DNA of 64,000 nt from Agromyces soli (GTDB taxonomy: Bacteria; Actinomycetota; Actinomycetes; Actinomycetales; Microbacteriaceae): positions 3,286,001 through 3,350,000 of the forward strand of contig NZ_CP094533.1 in the NCBI RefSeq assembly GCF_022811605.1, written 5' to 3'. Position numbers and translations under genes: made by a program. Below the pieces are notes generated by a model. It saw nothing but the letters and a program-made list of their open reading frames with translations. It was not told the origin of the DNA and ran no database searches. Within the stretch, counting starts at the first letter, position 1. Every line of letters begins with the position of its first letter. Of the stretch, positions 41,250-49,585 are shown one piece after another.

Positions 41250-41718
41250 ACCCGCCGCCATCGATCCCCGCGGACCGCGCTTCAGCGCCGCGATCACCGC
41301 GGCGCTGCTCCTCGTCGACGTCGTGCTCGGCCTCGCCGGCGCCGAGCTCGCCGCATGGCTGCTGCTCGCGGCGCTCGCGCTGCTCTTCGCGTGGGGCGCC
41401 ATCGCCGGGGTCGCCCGGCATCCGTTCGGGGTGCTCTACCGGCGCCTCGTCCGCCCGCGGCTCGCGCCGCCCGCCGAGCTCGAGGACCCGCGCCCGCCGG
41501 CCTTCGCCCAGGGCGTCGGCCTCCTCGTCGCCGGCGCGGGCGTGGTGCTCGGCGCCGTCGGCCTCCCGCTCGCGGTCCCGATCGCGGCGGCCGCCGCGTT
41601 CCTCGCCGCGTTCCTGAACGCCGCGTTCGGATTCTGCCTCGGCTGCCAGCTGTATCTGCTGCTGATCCGGGCCCGGGTGATCCGCCCGGCCCGTCCGCTC
41701 GCCGGCTCGCTTCGCTAG
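41236..41718 (+). CDS. DUF4395 membrane protein with CxxC motif
   Basis: 160 residues with about four hydrophobic segments (AAITAALLLVDVVLGLAG, WLLLAALALLFAWGAIAG, LLVAGAGVVLGAVGLPLAV, AAAAFLAAFLNAAFGF) matching DUF4395. C134 and C137 (FCLGC) lie at the end of the last helix, a redox-pair arrangement. It starts at GTG 41236 after AGGAGG and overlaps the thioredoxin gene, so the two are co-translated. This family is repeatedly found beside thioredoxins, so a transmembrane thiol-disulfide relay is a reasonable but untested guess. Confidence 0.85.
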   Translation: MSSTEPAAIDPRGPRFSAAITAALLLVDVVLGLAGAELAAWLLLAALALLFAWGAIAGVARHPFGVLYRRLVRPRLAPPAELEDPRPPAFAQGVGLLVAGAGVVLGAVGLPLAVPIAAAAAFLAAFLNAAFGFCLGCQLYLLLIRARVIRPARPLAGSLR

Positions 41719-41858
41719 GCTGGGTGCCGGCTCGAAGACGAGCTCCGACGGGCGGCCGAACAGCGCGCCGGGCACCGGCCCCCGAGGCCGGAGCCCGCAT
41801 CGTGAGACGCCCGGCGCACCGAACGAACGCCGGATCCCGGCGCGAAGAGGAGGACCCC

Positions 41859-42284
41859 ATGGCCGTCACGAGCGAATCCACCACCGTCTGGAACGGGAGC
41901 CTCGTCGCCGGCTCCGGCAGCGTCCGCCTCGACTCCTCGAAGCTGGCCGAGTTCAACGTGAACTGGCGCGCCCGCTCGGAGGGCGCCGACGCCACGACGA
42001 CGCCCGAGGAACTGCTGGCCGCGGCGCACTCCTCGTGCTTCTCGATGGCCCTCTCGCACGCGCTCTCCGGCGCCGGCCACGAGCCCGAGAGCATCCAGAC
42101 CACCGCCGCCGTGACCTTCGAGGCCGGCAAGGGCGTGCTCGGCAGCCACCTGCTCGTGAGCGCGCGCGTCCCGGGCCTCAGCGAAGCCGAGTTCCAGACC
42201 TTCGCCGAGGACGCCAAGCAGAACTGCCCGATCTCGCAGGCGCTCGCCGGCATCCCCATCACCATCGAGGCCGAGCTGGCCTGA
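41859..42284 (+). CDS. OsmC-family peroxiredoxin
   Basis: 141 residues, OsmC/Ohr fold with peroxidatic C60 (AHSSCFSMALSH) and resolving C123 (KQNCPISQAL). Reduces organic or fatty-acid hydroperoxides with thiol reductants. Start ATG 41859 with GAGGAGG upstream. It follows the thioredoxin/DUF4395 pair by 140 bp in the same direction and ends 2 bp before the next gene, so it likely belongs to the same stress-related group. Confidence 0.92.
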   Translation: MAVTSESTTVWNGSLVAGSGSVRLDSSKLAEFNVNWRARSEGADATTTPEELLAAAHSSCFSMALSHALSGAGHEPESIQTTAAVTFEAGKGVLGSHLLVSARVPGLSEAEFQTFAEDAKQNCPISQALAGIPITIEAELA

Positions 42285-42286
42285 TC

Positions 42287-43180
42287 GTGCGCGTCCTCGT
42301 CGCCGGTGCGTCCGGCTTCCTCGGCACCGAGTTCGTGGCCCGCGCGCGGGCCTCGGGGCACGAGGTCGTCCGGCTGGTGCGCCGCCCGGCGTCCGCCGGC
42401 GACGAGTCCGCGTGGGCGCCGGAGCGCGGCGAGATCGACCTCGCGGAGATCGAGCGCGCCGACGCGGTCGTGAACCTCTCCGGTGCGTCGCTCGCGCGAC
42501 TGCCCTGGACCCGCGGCTACCGCGCCGAGATCGTCGCCTCGCGGGTCGCGGCCACGCGCACCCTCGTCGAGGCGATGCGCCGGGCGGCCTCACCGCCCGC
42601 GGCGCTGCTGAACGCCTCGGCCGTCGGCGCCTACGGCGATCGACCGGGCGAGACGCTTCCGGAGTCGGCCGAGCGCGGCGAGGGCTTCCTCGCCGAGGTG
42701 GTCGCCGTCTGGGAGGCCGAGGCCCTCCGCGCCCCCGCCGGCACGCGCACCGTGCTGCTGCGCTCCGGCATCGTCGTCGGTCGCGGCGGGGCGATGCGCC
42801 GGATCGCCGGACTCACCCGCTTCGGGCTGTCCGGCCGGCTCGGCGACGGACGTCAGCACTGGCCCTGGATCGCCCTCGACGACGAGATCGGCGCGATGCT
42901 GCACCTGCTCGATTCCGAGCTCGACGGCCCGGTGAACCTCGTCGGCCCCGCGCCGGCCACGGCCGATCATGTGCTCGCGGCGCTCGCCACGCGGATGCGG
43001 CGACCCTACGTGCTCGCCGTGCCTGCACCGTTCCTGCGGCTGGGTCTCGGCGTCGCCGCCGACGAGCTGCTGCTCGCCGACCAGGCCGCGGTGCCGGAGC
43101 GGCTGCTGGCGGACGGCTACCGCTTCGCCCGTCCCTCCGTCGAGACGGCGCTCGACGCGATGCTCGCCCCGACGCGCTGA
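42287..43180 (+). CDS. TIGR01777-family SDR epimerase (YfcH/SDR39U1-like)
   Basis: 297 residues. Rossmann motif GASGFLG at 8-14, the VVNLSGA segment, LLNASAVGAYGDRP (active-site region with Y), LRSGIVVGRGGAM, and a C-terminal DUF1731-like domain (LADGYRFARPSVETAL). NAD(P)-binding protein of unknown substrate; eukaryotic members are linked to cell division and bacterial members have no settled role. It starts with GTG 42287, two bases after the osmC stop, so it is probably coupled. Confidence 0.9.
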   Translation: MRVLVAGASGFLGTEFVARARASGHEVVRLVRRPASAGDESAWAPERGEIDLAEIERADAVVNLSGASLARLPWTRGYRAEIVASRVAATRTLVEAMRRAASPPAALLNASAVGAYGDRPGETLPESAERGEGFLAEVVAVWEAEALRAPAGTRTVLLRSGIVVGRGGAMRRIAGLTRFGLSGRLGDGRQHWPWIALDDEIGAMLHLLDSELDGPVNLVGPAPATADHVLAALATRMRRPYVLAVPAPFLRLGLGVAADELLLADQAAVPERLLADGYRFARPSVETALDAMLAPTR

Positions 43181-43220
43181 CGCGCGGCCGGAACCGGCCG
43201 GCTCGGCTCGCGCGGGCTGT

Positions 43221-43655
43221 TCAGGCCCGGGAGAGCTCGATGGCCCGGCGAACGGCCTGGCGGGCCCGCCGCCGGTCGCCCGCGGCGTCGTAGACGAGGC
43301 CGAGCCGCAGCCAGGCGCGCCAGGATTCGGGCTCGGCCTCGACCGCGAGCCGGAACTCGTCGAAGCGCTCGGTCGCGGCCTGCCGCTCCGGGCGACCGCT
43401 CGGCAGCGTCGGCAGCCCGAGCTCGGTACCGCCCTCCGCGGCGAGGGTCGTCATCAGGGTCTGCGAGCGGGCGCCGAAGAGGACCTCCCGCCAGAGCGCC
43501 CAGGCGCCGATCAGCGGCAGCACGAGCAGGGCCACGCCGATCGCGACGGCGATGGGCTCGCCGGTGCCGATGAACTGCACCGCCCGCCAGCCGACGAGCA
43601 CGAGGTACACGCCGAGCAGCACCGCCATGACGACGGCGCCGATGCGCACGCTCAT
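43221..43655 (-). CDS. Small membrane protein with TPR-like C-terminus
   Basis: 144 residues: two transmembrane helices (IGAVVMAVLLGVYLVLVGW and IAVAIGVALLVLPLIGAW) followed by a cytoplasmic region with one tetratricopeptide-type helix pair near 100-140 (ESWRAWLRLGLVYDAAGDRRRARQAVRRAIEL). It starts in an ATGA overlap with the dapB stop and so is co-translated with it. Similar dapB-linked proteins occur in Microbacteriaceae. Function unknown; a scaffold role for cell-wall enzymes is speculative. Confidence 0.75.
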   Translation of the reverse strand: MSVRIGAVVMAVLLGVYLVLVGWRAVQFIGTGEPIAVAIGVALLVLPLIGAWALWREVLFGARSQTLMTTLAAEGGTELGLPTLPSGRPERQAATERFDEFRLAVEAEPESWRAWLRLGLVYDAAGDRRRARQAVRRAIELSRA

Positions 43656-44404
43656 CGCGCGCCGATCCCGAGTTCGAGCAGGGCGTCGAGCCCGACGCTC
43701 ACGCCCTCCGCCCCGGGCGCGCGGCGCAGGGCGAGCAGGATGCCCGCCTCGTAGGAGCTCGAGGAGAGGGTCGAGTGCGTGATCTGCAGGGTCTCGCCGT
43801 CGCCGCCGAGGAGCACCCGCTGTTCGGCGAGGAGACCGGTCATGCGCAGGCTGTGCACGGGGATGCCGGCGACCAGCTGCCCGCGGGCCCGCTGGTCGAC
43901 GTGCGGCGCGGCGACCGGCGGTTCGCCGGCGGCGGCGCGGGCCTCGCCCATCAGCTCGGCCGTGCGCACCGCGGTGCCCGAGGGCGAGTCGACCTTGCCG
44001 GCGTGGTGCGCCTCGACGACCTCGATCGAGTCGAAGAACCGGGCGGCGAGCGCGGCGAAGGCGGTGCCGAGCACGCTGCCGATGGAGAAGTTCGGGACGA
44101 AGAGCACGGCCCGCGCGCCCTCGGTGTCGCGGACGAGCCGCTCGATGCCGACGATGCGATCGGCCGACCAGCCGGAGGTGCCGACGACGACGGGGATGCC
44201 GCCGCGGACCGCGTGCTCGACGATGCCCGCGCTCGCGGCGGGGTGGGTGACGTCGAGCACGACGTCGGCGCCGTCGAGCGCGCTCAGCGGAGCACGGGAG
44301 TCGAGCCCGGCGTGCAGTTCGAGGTCGTCGGCGGCCTCGATGAGCCTCGTCGCGAGCTGTCCCATCTTGCCGGTGGCCCCGGCCACCGCGACCCGTATCG
44401 TCAC
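43652..44404 (-). CDS. dapB: 4-hydroxy-tetrahydrodipicolinate reductase
   Basis: 250 residues. NAD(P)H-dependent step after DapA. Nucleotide-binding GATGKMG at 9-15, the substrate loop HHAGKVDSPSGTAVRT with the catalytic histidines and lysine near 130-147, and the C-terminal HSLRM and HST segments. It starts at ATG 44404 and is followed by the TPR-like gene in an ATGA overlap. The GNAT gene is divergent upstream. Confidence 0.96.
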   Translation of the reverse strand: MTIRVAVAGATGKMGQLATRLIEAADDLELHAGLDSRAPLSALDGADVVLDVTHPAASAGIVEHAVRGGIPVVVGTSGWSADRIVGIERLVRDTEGARAVLFVPNFSIGSVLGTAFAALAARFFDSIEVVEAHHAGKVDSPSGTAVRTAELMGEARAAAGEPPVAAPHVDQRARGQLVAGIPVHSLRMTGLLAEQRVLLGGDGETLQITHSTLSSSSYEAGILLALRRAPGAEGVSVGLDALLELGIGAR

Positions 44405-44473
44405 CCGACCAGCCTATCGCGGGCGGACCGGCGCCCGGCCTGGCGGTCGCCGTGCCGGCCGTAGGCTGGGCCC

Positions 44474-44959
44474 ATGCTGCAGCACCGAGAGGTCGACGTC
44501 GCCGACGCGGACGCGCAGGCCATGCTCACGGCGTACTTCGCCGAGCGGGCCGAGGGCTTCCCGCCCGAGCAGGGCGAGTACCGACCGACGTTTCCGGATC
44601 CGGCCCAGTTCGCCCCGCCGGCCGGCGCCTTCCTGCTCGTCGTCCGCGAGGACGGGCACGCGGTCGGCTGCGGCGGCGTGCGGCGCATCCAGCGCTCCCC
44701 CGAGCCCGATCAACTGATCCGCTTCGAGGTCAAGCACCTCTGGCTCGCCCCGGCGGCGCGTGGCGGCGGCGAGGGCCGGCGACTGCTCGACGCCCTCGAG
44801 CAGCGGGCTCGCGAACTCGGTGCGCAGGAGCTCGTGCTCGACACCAACCGGAGCCTCGAGGCGGCCGGCGGCCTCTACCGCGCGAGCGGCTTCACGCCGA
44901 TCGAGCCGTACAACGCGAACCCGAACGCGACGGACTGGTTCGGCAAGCGCCTCGGCTGA
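44474..44959 (+). CDS. GNAT-family N-acetyltransferase
   Basis: 161 residues, a single GNAT domain with the acetyl-CoA pyrophosphate-binding region LAPAARGGGEGRRLL near 95-110 and the later strand LVLDTNRSLEAAGGLYRASGFTPIEPYN, a common form in small-molecule or peptide acetyltransferases. Substrate unknown. TAGGCT followed by six bases before the ATG suggests a leaderless message. It is divergent from dapB. Confidence 0.85.
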   Translation: MLQHREVDVADADAQAMLTAYFAERAEGFPPEQGEYRPTFPDPAQFAPPAGAFLLVVREDGHAVGCGGVRRIQRSPEPDQLIRFEVKHLWLAPAARGGGEGRRLLDALEQRARELGAQELVLDTNRSLEAAGGLYRASGFTPIEPYNANPNATDWFGKRLG

Positions 44960-45004
44960 GGCATCCCGCCGGCCGACCCGCCGTCGCTCGCGCTCGGCGC
45001 CCGC

Positions 45005-45607
45005 TCAGAGCGCGTAGGGCTCGGGCAGGCCGGTGCGCAGCTCGGGCGGCAGGTGCGAGAGGTCGTTGTGCACGACGAGGCTCCACGGCCGGCCCGGCTT
45101 CTGCGTGAGCACCGTGAGGCCGCAGTTCGCCTGGTTGATCGACACCCAGCGCCAGTCCGGGGCGCCGAGGACCTCGCGGACGAACCACGCGATCACGAAG
45201 TTGTGCGTGATCAGCAGCTCGTGCCGGTCGTCGCGGTGCGAGCGGAGGAACTCCGCCACCGCGTCGGCCATCTGCGCGCTGCCGGCCTCGATCTCGGCGT
45301 CGGTGACGGCGCCGAAGAACGGCGCGTACGCCGAGGGGGTCTCGGGGGCGGGGCCCGAGGGGATGCAGTCGAAGAGCAGGGCCGAGGGCTCGGGCGTCAC
45401 CGCCGGGAGCTTCGCGGCGACGATCCCCGCCGTCTCCGCCGCACGCTGCAGGGGCGAGTGCCAGGCGGCGTCGAAGGGGATGCCGCCGAGCCGTTCGGCG
45501 AGCAGTTCCGCCTGCCGGCGGCCCCTCGGCGAGAGCGGTCCGTCCGGCATGCCGTGCTCGGCGTCGAGCTGCTCGCCATGGCGTACGAGGTAGAGGTGGT
45601 GTGCCAC
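45005..45607 (-). CDS. Histidine phosphatase family protein
   Basis: 200 residues with the phosphohistidine motif LVRHGEQ at 7-13, HSPLQRAAETA near 58, and the second catalytic histidine in LITHNFVIAWFV. Phosphoglycerate-mutase-like superfamily; such stand-alone actinobacterial members act on phosphosugars or other phosphoesters, and the substrate cannot be told. The start is GTG 45607, which places the RHG motif at the usual distance; an upstream extension to 46039 lies in the peptidase gene and was rejected. It follows the M16 gene by 37 bp. Confidence 0.88.
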   Translation of the reverse strand: MAHHLYLVRHGEQLDAEHGMPDGPLSPRGRRQAELLAERLGGIPFDAAWHSPLQRAAETAGIVAAKLPAVTPEPSALLFDCIPSGPAPETPSAYAPFFGAVTDAEIEAGSAQMADAVAEFLRSHRDDRHELLITHNFVIAWFVREVLGAPDWRWVSINQANCGLTVLTQKPGRPWSLVVHNDLSHLPPELRTGLPEPYAL

Positions 45608-45644
45608 GAGGTTTCGATTCCCTGTCGTCGATCGGATGCCGCGC

Positions 45645-47027
45645 TCAGGCGACGCTGGTCGCGGAAACGGCCTCGGCCGCTCCGCTGAGGGCGGCCTCGT
45701 CGGTCGCGCCAACGGCGACGACCGAGAAGGGCCGCGAGACGAGGTCTGCTGCGAGCGCCCGCACATCGTCGACGGTGACGAGTGCGATGCGCCGGAGCGC
45801 CTCATCGAGATCCTGGAACTCGCCGAGCGTGAGTTCGGCACGGCCGAGACGCGACATGCGCGTGTCGGAGTCTTCGAGGGCGAGCGCCGAGGCGCCGCCG
45901 AGCTGGCCCGCCGCCCGGGCGAGCTCCTCCGGGGTGACGCCGTGCTCGGCCAGCCGCTCGAGCTCGCTGCGGAGCAGCTCGACGACGGTGCCGGCCTTCT
46001 GCGGCGCGCAGCCGGCGTACATGCCGAAGAGCCCGGCATCGGAGTACGCGGGGGCGAAGGAGTACACGGAGTAGGCGAGCCCTCGGCGCTCGCGGACCTC
46101 CTGGAAGAGGCGGGAGCTCATGCCGGAGCCGAAGATCGCGTTCAGCACGCTCATCGCCGGGCGCCGTTCGTCGGAGGCGACGAGGCCGGGCACGCCGACG
46201 AGCAGGTTCACCTGCTCGATCGGGCGCTCGACGACGGCGAGTTCCGGGCCGCGCTCCAGCGGGGCCGGCACCGCCGTGCGACGCTCGACCGGGGTGCCCG
46301 GCTCGTCCATGCGCCAGCCGGCGCGGGCCAGTGCACCCTCGAGCAGCCGGACGAGCTCGTCGTGATCGACGGCGCCCGCGACGGTGACGACGAGGTCCTG
46401 CGGCCGGTAGTTCGCGCGGTAGTGCTCCCAGACGGCGTCGCGCGTCGCCGCGCGGATCGTCTCCGGCGTGCCGCCGATCGGGCGGCCGAGCGGGTGCTCG
46501 CCGAGCACCGCGGAGAAGAAGCGCTCGCCCGCGACGTCGGCCGGGTCGTCGCCGGCCATCGCGAGCTCCTCGAGGATGACGCCGCGTTCGGTCTCGAACT
46601 CGCCGGCGTCGAGCAGGGAGGAGGTGAACATGTCGGCGAGCACCTCGACCGCCATCGGCAGATCGCGGTCCTGCACCTTCGCGTAGTAGCAGGTGTGCTC
46701 CTTCGCCGTGAGCGCGTTGTGCTCGCCGCCGACCGCATCGAAGGAGACGGCGATGTCGAGCGCGCTGCGCCCGGCGGTGCCCTTGAAGAGCAGGTGCTCG
46801 AGGAAGTGCGTCGAGCCGTACGTGGCCGGATGCCCCGCCCCGGTGGGCTGCTCGTCGCGCGAGCCGACGGCGACCCAGAAGCCGATCGTGGCGCTACGGG
46901 CGCCCGGCACCTGCTCGCTCAGGACCCGCACGCCGGAGGGGAGGACGCTGCGCCGGACGAGCGACTCCCCGGCCGCCCGGAAGGAGAGCTCGGCCAGGCC
47001 GAGAGGGAGGTCGACAGCGCCGTTCAT
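45645..47027 (-). CDS. M16-family zinc metallopeptidase (pitrilysin/processing-peptidase type)
   Basis: 460 residues. Inverted zinc motif HFLEH at 74-78 with the downstream glutamate in the ETERGVILEE segment, then the second M16 domain with YSVYSFAPAYSDAG. This is the PepR-type peptidase that in most Actinobacteria lies directly after pnp. Here pnp is 14 kb away with a catabolic island between. It probably degrades short peptides in the cytoplasm. Confidence 0.94.
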   Translation of the reverse strand: MNGAVDLPLGLAELSFRAAGESLVRRSVLPSGVRVLSEQVPGARSATIGFWVAVGSRDEQPTGAGHPATYGSTHFLEHLLFKGTAGRSALDIAVSFDAVGGEHNALTAKEHTCYYAKVQDRDLPMAVEVLADMFTSSLLDAGEFETERGVILEELAMAGDDPADVAGERFFSAVLGEHPLGRPIGGTPETIRAATRDAVWEHYRANYRPQDLVVTVAGAVDHDELVRLLEGALARAGWRMDEPGTPVERRTAVPAPLERGPELAVVERPIEQVNLLVGVPGLVASDERRPAMSVLNAIFGSGMSSRLFQEVRERRGLAYSVYSFAPAYSDAGLFGMYAGCAPQKAGTVVELLRSELERLAEHGVTPEELARAAGQLGGASALALEDSDTRMSRLGRAELTLGEFQDLDEALRRIALVTVDDVRALAADLVSRPFSVVAVGATDEAALSGAAEAVSATSVA

Positions 47028-47060
47028 CCCGAACAGCCTAAGCCACGTCCCCCGGAGGTG

Positions 47061-47082
47061 GGTCGCCCCCGTCCGGGCGGCC
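47061..47082 (-). terminator. Possible terminator after the aldo/keto reductase gene
   Basis: GGTCGCCC (47061-47068) and GGGCGGCC (47075-47082) form an 8-bp stem with one G-U pair and a 6-base loop in the 60-bp gap before the M16 gene. Confidence 0.35.
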
Positions 47083-47087
47083 CCGGT

Positions 47088-48140
47088 TCAGGCCGAGGCG
47101 CGGTCGAGCTCGACGAGCTCGGAGCGCTGGAGCTGCACGGAGCCGGCCGCGAGGAGCGCGTCGACCTGCTCGGGGCGCGAGACGCCCGCGACCGGCGCGG
47201 CGACCGTCGGGCGCGACTGCAGCCAGGCGACGGCGATCGTCGCCGTGGTGACGCCGTGCTCCGCGGCGATGTCGTCGAGCACGGCGAGCACGCGCTGACC
47301 GCGGCGGCCGAGGTGGCGCGCCACGCGCGCGCCGCGCGCGTCGTGACGGAGCTCGGTGCGACGGCGCACCCCGCCGCCGAGGAAGCCGCCCGCGAGGGCG
47401 AAGTACGGCAGCACGGCGAGCCCTTGGGCGTGCGCGACGAGCTCGGGCGCCCCTTCGAAGCCGCGGCGGTCCATCAGGTTGTACGCCGTCGTGACGGTCT
47501 GGAACCTCGGCAGGCCGTTGGCCGCGAGCACCCGCGCCTCGATGAGCCGCTCCGGCGAGAAGTCGGAGGCGCCGATGGAGCGAACCTTGCCCGCCGCGAT
47601 CAGCCGGTCGACGGCGCCGAGGCTCTCCTCCAGCGGCACCTCGGCGTCCTCGCCGTGGAAGAAGAGCACGTCGATGCGCTCGACGCCGAGACGCTCGAGC
47701 GAGGCGTCGACGGCGCCCTGGAGCGATCGGGGCGAAAGCCCCCGGTGCTCGGGGTGTCGGCCGGCCTTGGTCATGACGGTCATGCGGTCGCGGAGCCCGC
47801 GGTCGGCGAGCCAGGCGCCGATGATCTGCTCGCTGCGTCCCGAGGCGTAGGCGTCGGCCGTGTCGATGAGCTCACCGCCGAGGCCGGCGAAGCGGTCGAG
47901 GACCGCGAAGGATGCCTCGTGCGAGAGCGTCCAGCCGAAGACGCTGCCGCCGAGGGCGAGCGGGTGCACCGCGATGCCGGTGTCGCCGAGGGCGGCTTTG
48001 CGCGGCACCCGGATGGGACCGGACACGGGGTTCGAGGGCACCAGGACGTCGGTGGGCTCGTCGATGACCTCGGCGTCGAACTCGAGCTCGACCGCCTCGC
48101 GCCCGCGCTGGGCGTCTCTCGTCATCGTGTGGCGTGCCAC
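47088..48140 (-). CDS. Aldo/keto reductase
   Basis: About 350 residues, NADPH-dependent aldo/keto reductase barrel preceded by an extension of about 45 residues. Catalytic tetrad candidates: the D of ELIDTADAYASG, the Y of DAYASG, the K of MTVMTKAGRH and the H of VLFFHGEDAEV. C-terminal cofactor segment PVAGVSRPEQVDALL. The start is placed at GTG 48140 because GGAGGA lies just before it; ATG 48125 is an alternative. It follows the citE-like gene by about 75 bp in the same direction; its substrate and any role in leucine catabolism are unknown. Confidence 0.85.
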   Translation of the reverse strand: MARHTMTRDAQRGREAVELEFDAEVIDEPTDVLVPSNPVSGPIRVPRKAALGDTGIAVHPLALGGSVFGWTLSHEASFAVLDRFAGLGGELIDTADAYASGRSEQIIGAWLADRGLRDRMTVMTKAGRHPEHRGLSPRSLQGAVDASLERLGVERIDVLFFHGEDAEVPLEESLGAVDRLIAAGKVRSIGASDFSPERLIEARVLAANGLPRFQTVTTAYNLMDRRGFEGAPELVAHAQGLAVLPYFALAGGFLGGGVRRRTELRHDARGARVARHLGRRGQRVLAVLDDIAAEHGVTTATIAVAWLQSRPTVAAPVAGVSRPEQVDALLAAGSVQLQRSELVELDRASA

Positions 48141-48214
48141 CGCTCCTCCTCCCCAGGATCGCTTTCGAGCGTACGGGGCGGGGATACCACTGGCCGTGAA
48201 TGGCGGCCGAAGCG

Positions 48215-49042
48215 TTACCGAATCGTTGGCGAACCGCCAGCGCGGCGGACCACCGCCTCGGCCTGTCTGAGCAGCGGCGCGTCGACCATGCGGCCCTCGT
48301 ACGCGAACACGCCGCGCTCCCCCGAGGCCGCGGCGAGGATGGTCCGCGCCTCGGCGAGGGCGTCCGGATGCGGTCGGTACGCCGCCCGCACGAGCTCCAC
48401 CTGGCGCGGGTGCACGCACGCGGTCGCCTCGAAGCCGAGCGCGACCGCGTCGTCGGCTTCGGCCCGCAGCCCGGCGTCGTCGTCGAGGTCGAGGTGGACC
48501 GCGTCGACCGCGGCGACGCCGTGCGCGGCCGCCGCGAGGCGCACCTGGGACCTGGCGTGCCTCGCGACGTCGCGATAGCGCCCGTCGGGGAAACGGCTGG
48601 AGGTGCCGCCGAGCGAGGCGACGAGGTCCTCCGCGCCCCACATCAGGGCGATCACGGGGGCGAGGGCCGCCAGCTCCCCGGCGGCGAGCACGCCTCGCGC
48701 CGTCTCGCACAGCGCGATCACCTCGAGGGCGCCGAGCTCGACGAGGTCGGCGGTGCCCTCGCACTTCGCGAGCATGACCGTGCGGTACCCGGTGCCGGCG
48801 AGCGCCTCGAGGTCGGCCTCGAGCTCCCCGCTGGCCGCCGGGTTCACCCGCACGATCACCCGCTCCGGATCGAGCGGGTGCTCGACGAGCGCCCGGCGCG
48901 CCGCCGGCTTCGCCTGGGCGGCGACCGCGTCCTCGAGGTCGAGGATCACCGCATCGGCGCGCGCGAGCGCCTTCTCGTAGCGGTCGGGTCGGTCCGCCGG
49001 GCAGAACAGCAGCGCGGGGCCGAAGCGGAATCCGCCGCTCAC
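48215..49042 (-). CDS. HpcH/HpaI (CitE-like) beta-hydroxyacyl-CoA lyase
   Basis: 275 residues, the CitE-like aldolase barrel. LLFCPADRPDRYEKAL near the N-terminus, ADAVILDLEDAVA with the metal ligands, IVRVNP with the CoA-contact Arg, and the second metal-binding Asp in MWGAEDLVASLGG. The neighbours match Mycobacterium Rv2498c-Rv2502c, where the lyase cleaves (R)-type 3-hydroxy-3-methylglutaryl-CoA and citramalyl-CoA in leucine and itaconate breakdown. The same reaction is inferred here, since no classical HMG-CoA lyase is present. It starts with GTG in a GTGA overlap with the MaoC gene. Confidence 0.88.
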   Translation of the reverse strand: MSGGFRFGPALLFCPADRPDRYEKALARADAVILDLEDAVAAQAKPAARRALVEHPLDPERVIVRVNPAASGELEADLEALAGTGYRTVMLAKCEGTADLVELGALEVIALCETARGVLAAGELAALAPVIALMWGAEDLVASLGGTSSRFPDGRYRDVARHARSQVRLAAAAHGVAAVDAVHLDLDDDAGLRAEADDAVALGFEATACVHPRQVELVRAAYRPHPDALAEARTILAAASGERGVFAYEGRMVDAPLLRQAEAVVRRAGGSPTIR

Positions 49043-49569
49043 GATCGCGCACCGCCGGCCGCGGCCCGCTCCCCCGCCTCGCGGGTCCAGACGAGCATGC
49101 TGCGCGTGCACCGCGCCACGACGACACCGTCCTGGTTGCGCGAGGTGTGCCGCAGCGTCACGACGCCCTCGCCCGGCCGCGACGACGAGAGCCGCTTGCC
49201 CTCGACCAGGCTCTCGCCGGAGAGCGTGTCGCCGACGAACACCGGAGCCGGGAACGCGATCTCGCCGAAGCCCAGGTTGGCGACGAGCGTGCCCAGTGTG
49301 AGCTGCGCCACCGACTGCCCCACGAGCGTGGACAGGGTGAACATCGAGTTGACGAGCACCCGGCCGAACGGTTGGGTCTCGGCGAAGGCCCGGTCGAGGT
49401 GCAGCGGCTGCGGGTTCATCGTCAGGGTCGTGAACAGCACGTTGTCGGCCTCGGTCACGGTGCGACCGGGCCGGTGCACGTAGCGCACGCCCTCCTCGAA
49501 CTCCTCGAACCAGAGGCCCCGCTGCACGATCTCGCGCAGCGCGGGCGTCTCGGCGCCGGCATCCGTCAT
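49039..49569 (-). CDS. MaoC-family (R)-enoyl-CoA hydratase
   Basis: 176 residues with a hot-dog fold and the MaoC pattern: EFEEGVRYVHRPGRTVTEADNVLFTTLTMNPQPLHLD (hydratase 2 motif with the catalytic D/N and H) then VNSMFTLSTLVGQSV and the substrate-binding strand. In Mycobacterium the orthologous position (Rv2499c) hydrates 3-methylglutaconyl-CoA to the substrate of the neighbouring lyase; the same is inferred. It starts 17 bp after the acyl-CoA dehydrogenase. Confidence 0.88.
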   Translation of the reverse strand: MTDAGAETPALREIVQRGLWFEEFEEGVRYVHRPGRTVTEADNVLFTTLTMNPQPLHLDRAFAETQPFGRVLVNSMFTLSTLVGQSVAQLTLGTLVANLGFGEIAFPAPVFVGDTLSGESLVEGKRLSSSRPGEGVVTLRHTSRNQDGVVVARCTRSMLVWTREAGERAAAGGARS

Positions 49570-49585
49570 GGCGACCTCCTCGCGC

